Source: Kiritimatiellia bacterium (GTDB taxonomy: Bacteria > Verrucomicrobiota > Kiritimatiellia > RFP12 > UBA1067). From it: a stretch of 14,496 nt of DNA. Positions within the stretch are counted from its first letter, which is position 1, and each line of letters begins with the position of its first letter. The stretch is taken from NCBI GenBank assembly GCA_017405115.1, contig JAFRBA010000036.1, positions 1 to 14,496 of the forward strand, given 5' to 3'. Below are positions 12,541-14,496 of this stretch, one piece after another. A program made the position numbers and the translations under genes. The notes beneath the pieces were generated by a model that was not told the DNA's origin, did no database searches, and saw only the letters and a list, made by a program, of their open reading frames with translations.

Positions 12541-12651
12541 CGGGACGGGCGGGGCTGGCGAGACAGGCACCAGTTGCGCAAACCCCGCCAGTCGCGCCAG
12601 TCCAAGCGCCAGTCGCGCCGGTCTCGCAAGTCTCGCCTGTCATCATCTAGA
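12541..12651 (-). repeat. 9-bp tandem repeat array, 12 units, between gltX and the methyltransferase gene
   Basis: On the minus strand 111 bp divide into eleven 9-bp units and one 12-bp unit: TCTAGATGA, TGACAGGCG, AGACTTGCG, AGACCGGCG, CGACTGGCG, CTTGGACTGGCG (12), CGACTGGCG, GGGTTTGCG, CAACTGGTG, CCTGTCTCG, CCAGCCCCG, CCCGTCCCG. The first unit matches the TCTAG type of the other two arrays; the rest share a CG ending. It occupies most of the 162-base gap between the gltX stop codon and the methyltransferase start. Confidence 0.75.
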
Positions 12652-12661
12652 AGCGAATCCA

Positions 12662-13987
12662 TCACTCCGACGCCAATGTCTCTGCCGCATGACGCAGACG
12701 CGCGAGCGTTCTCTCCCTGCCGAGCAGCTGGAGCATCTCGAAGAGGCCGATGCCCTCGCCGCGGCCCGAGACGGCGACGCGGATCGGATGCACCCACGGC
12801 CCCATGCCGTTGCCCTGCGAAAGCTCCTTCACCACCTCCTCGAGCGCCGGCGCGGTCCAGTCGGCAACTTTCGAGAACCTCTCGGCTAGGTCGAGCAGCA
12901 GCGCCTTCACGCCCGGCTTCCTAAGCCGCTTCTCGACGGCCTTCTCGTCAAACGGGAAGTCGTCCGAGACGAAGCACTTCGCCATCGCCGGTATGTCGTT
13001 GAGGAACTTCGTGCGCGGCTGCAGCTGGGAGCAAAGGTATCTCCACCAGTTGGCGTCATGGCCGGGGACGAGAGACGAGAGACATGAGACGCGGCTCTTG
13101 ACCTCTTCGACAAACTCGTCGGCCGGTATCTTCTTGATGTACTCGCCGTTCATCCACAGAAGCTTCTTGGGGTCGAACTTCGCGGCTGTGACATGCACCT
13201 TCTCCAGGTCGAAGAGCTCGACCATCTCCTCGCGCGTGAGCACCTCGCGGTCGTCGCCAGGATTCCAGCCGAGGAGCAGCAGGTAGTTGAAGAGCGCCTC
13301 GGGCAGGTAGCCCTGCTCCCTGTACTCCCCAACGAACGCCGCGCCGTCGCGCTTCGAGTACGGCTTGCCCTGCGCGTTGACGATCATGGAGAGGTGGCCG
13401 TACTTCGGCACCTCCGCGCCGAGCGCCCTGAAGATGCAGATGTGCTTGAACGTGTTCTCCACGTGGTCGTCGCCGCGGATGATGTGCGTGACGCGCTGGT
13501 CGATGTCGTCCACCACGTTCGCGATGTGGAAGATCGGGGAGCCGTCGGACCGGACGATCGCGAAGTCCTGGATGTCCTCCGCCTTCTTCGCCATGTGGCC
13601 CTTGACGATGTCGTCGAACTCGATGACGCCCTCCTTGGGCATCCTGAACATGGTGACGACGCCCGTCTTGCCGTCCCGCGACGTCTTCTCCACCTTGTAG
13701 GCGTGGCCGCCGGCGAGCAGCTGGTCCACGACCTCGAGGTGGCGCCTGACGTTCTTCGTCTGGTAGAAGACCTCTTCGTCCCAGTCGAGGCCGAGCCATT
13801 TCATGCAGTCGAAGAGCACCGCTATGGCCTCGGGCGTGGAACGCTCGAGGTCGGAGTCCTCGACGCGGAGGAGGAACTTTCCGCCTGTGTGGCGGGCATA
13901 CAGCCAGTTGTAGATGACTGCGCGTATGTTGCCGATGTGCACCTTCCCGGTGGGGGAAGGAGCGAAGCGAACTCTTATCTCAGACAT
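12662..13987 (-). CDS. gltX: Glutamyl-tRNA synthetase
   Basis: 441 residues, slightly short for the family (about 465-500). It charges tRNA-Glu with glutamate in the cytoplasm. The class I signature is APSPTGKVHIGNIR (HIGN in place of HIGH, residues 17-20), and the KMSKS-equivalent is KPYSKRDG (208-215). Between them are RVEDSDLERS and the IIRGDDHVENTF segment (169-180). The C-terminal anticodon-binding helical domain (from about 330) is complete and ends LRHAAETLASE. Residues about 298-308 are encoded by a 7-bp tandem repeat. The start at 13987 has no Shine-Dalgarno; the extended -10 TGGTATAAT lies about 11 bases upstream, so the message is nearly leaderless. GltX is the known target of E. 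coli HipA, and a hipA gene lies nearby. Whether this enzyme discriminates against tRNA-Gln cannot be judged. Confidence 0.96.
   Translation of the reverse strand: MSEIRVRFAPSPTGKVHIGNIRAVIYNWLYARHTGGKFLLRVEDSDLERSTPEAIAVLFDCMKWLGLDWDEEVFYQTKNVRRHLEVVDQLLAGGHAYKVEKTSRDGKTGVVTMFRMPKEGVIEFDDIVKGHMAKKAEDIQDFAIVRSDGSPIFHIANVVDDIDQRVTHIIRGDDHVENTFKHICIFRALGAEVPKYGHLSMIVNAQGKPYSKRDGAAFVGEYREQGYLPEALFNYLLLLGWNPGDDREVLTREEMVELFDLEKVHVTAAKFDPKKLLWMNGEYIKKIPADEFVEEVKSRVSCLSSLVPGHDANWWRYLCSQLQPRTKFLNDIPAMAKCFVSDDFPFDEKAVEKRLRKPGVKALLLDLAERFSKVADWTAPALEEVVKELSQGNGMGPWVHPIRVAVSGRGEGIGLFEMLQLLGRERTLARLRHAAETLASE
13067..13087 (-). repeat. 7-bp tandem repeat inside gltX (3 units)
   Basis: On the plus strand the units are GACGAGA (13067-13073), GACGAGA (13074-13080) and GACATGA (13081-13087), followed by GACGCGG. 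They encode part of a Ser/Leu/Val segment before the anticodon-binding domain and keep the frame open. Confidence 0.6.
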
Positions 13988-13997
13988 GGTGGACGAT

Positions 13998-14006
13998 ATT
14001 ATACCA
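13998..14006 (-). promoter_or_regulatory. gltX promoter, -10 box overlapping the recR stop codon
   Basis: TGGTATAAT on the minus strand (14006-13998) is an extended -10 with a perfect TATAAT; no good -35 is seen. The TAA stop codon of recR (14001-13999) lies inside this box. The expected start is near 13991, leaving about 4 bases before the ATG at 13987. Confidence 0.65.
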
Positions 14007-14496
14007 AATTTAAAGGCTGGCGCCCGTTGATGGCGCGCTTGAGCGTGAGCGGGTCGGAGTAGGCGACGCCCGAGTCTGTCGGAAGCCCGAACGCCAGCCG
14101 CGTCACCTTGGCGCCGGTCCCCTTAAGCATCTCGGCTATGTAGCCTGCAGTCGCGTCGCCGTCCATGTCGGTCGAGAGCGCCAGAAGCACCTCGGAGAAG
14201 CCTTCGCGCACCACGCGGTCCTGCAGCTCGGCGAGGCGCAGGCGCCCCGGGCCGACGTGGCGAGCGGGCGCGAGTTTCCCTCCAAGCGCGTGATAGCGGC
14301 CGCGGAACGCCCCAGAAGCCTCTATCGAGATTATGTCGGCGGGGTCCTCCACCACGCAAACCCGCCCGCCGTCCCGCGTGGCGTCGGAGCAGAGGTCGCA
14401 GGGGTCGCGGTCCGTCGTCGTGAAGGCACCGCATCTGGAGCAGCAGCGGACCTCCGCGGCGGCGACGCGCAGCGCCTCGGCCAGGGGCTGCAGCAG
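13999..14496 (-). CDS. recR: Recombination protein RecR, N-terminus missing at the right edge
   Basis: 165 residues are present; some 30-40 N-terminal residues (helix-hairpin-helix) lie outside the window. RecR works with RecO/RecF to load RecA at gaps and stalled forks. The zinc finger is complete (CCSRCGAFTTTDRDPCDLC), followed by the Toprim domain opening at VCVVEDPADIISIEASGAF. The conserved HALGG, the GPGRLRLAEL segment and the ATAGYIAEML helix follow, and it ends GVAYSDPLTLKRAINGRQP as in the family. The usual NPTVEGEATA stretch reads STDMDGDATA here, a variation of the Toprim acidic motif. It lies just upstream of gltX, whose promoter overlaps its stop codon. Confidence 0.92.
   Translation of the reverse strand: MLQPLAEALRVAAAEVRCCSRCGAFTTTDRDPCDLCSDATRDGGRVCVVEDPADIISIEASGAFRGRYHALGGKLAPARHVGPGRLRLAELQDRVVREGFSEVLLALSTDMDGDATAGYIAEMLKGTGAKVTRLAFGLPTDSGVAYSDPLTLKRAINGRQPLNLV

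Noticed and set aside
12500..12646. N-terminal extension of the methyltransferase to 12646
   Set aside because: The added residues are translated 9-bp repeats; the ATG at 12499 has a proper SD sequence and begins conserved-looking protein.
13193..14062. Plus-strand frame of 289 codons opposite gltX
   Set aside because: Val/Asp/Leu/Arg-rich antisense shadow of gltX with no RBS.

Overview
The window looks like bacterial chromosome from a GC-rich member of the Verrucomicrobiota/PVC group, most likely a gut-type Kiritimatiellae. This is inferred from three things: a V-type ATPase operon with the chlamydial/Bacteroidetes-style DUF2764 gene between subunits E and A, a secreted FAD-dependent oxidoreductase with a beta-sandwich N-terminal region, and a large secreted W..G..NW repeat protein typical of that lineage. 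Several strong sigma70-like promoters (TATAAT, often TGnTATAAT) are visible, and two of them give leaderless or nearly leaderless messages.

Layout. 1-547 (minus): N-terminal part of a secreted FAD-dependent oxidoreductase, cut by the left edge. 548-660: back-to-back promoters. 661-3515 (plus): V-ATPase subunit E, DUF2764 protein and subunit A. The operon stops there, and subunits B, D, I and K do not follow. From 3536 to the right edge everything is on the minus strand. In transcription order, right to left, this is: recR (cut by the right edge), gltX, an RsmC/RlmG-like methyltransferase, an M50 site-2-type protease, a hipB-hipA toxin-antitoxin pair, an ECF-like sigma factor with a C-terminal membrane segment, a 982-residue secreted beta-strand repeat protein, and a secreted protein of unknown function.

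The most unusual part is 8170-8340. The sigma-factor frame has no stop codon and runs in frame into the secreted repeat protein. The junction holds a 56-bp REP-like element able to fold as a three-way junction, then an array of degenerate 9-bp repeats (TCTAGNNNN-type) that abuts the Shine-Dalgarno sequence of the secreted-protein gene. A second 9-bp array abuts the ribosome binding site of the next secreted-protein gene (5179-5214). A third (12541-12651) fills the gap between gltX and the methyltransferase gene. These arrays look like a recurring intergenic element of this genome.

Functionally the window mixes housekeeping genes (recR, gltX, a methyltransferase, a protease, part of the V-ATPase) with accessory material: hipBA, a membrane-tailed sigma factor and large secreted proteins. 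The accessory block lies directly after the truncated ATPase operon, so an insertion or rearrangement may have separated atpA from the rest of its operon. No tRNA, rRNA, CRISPR array or transposase gene was seen.
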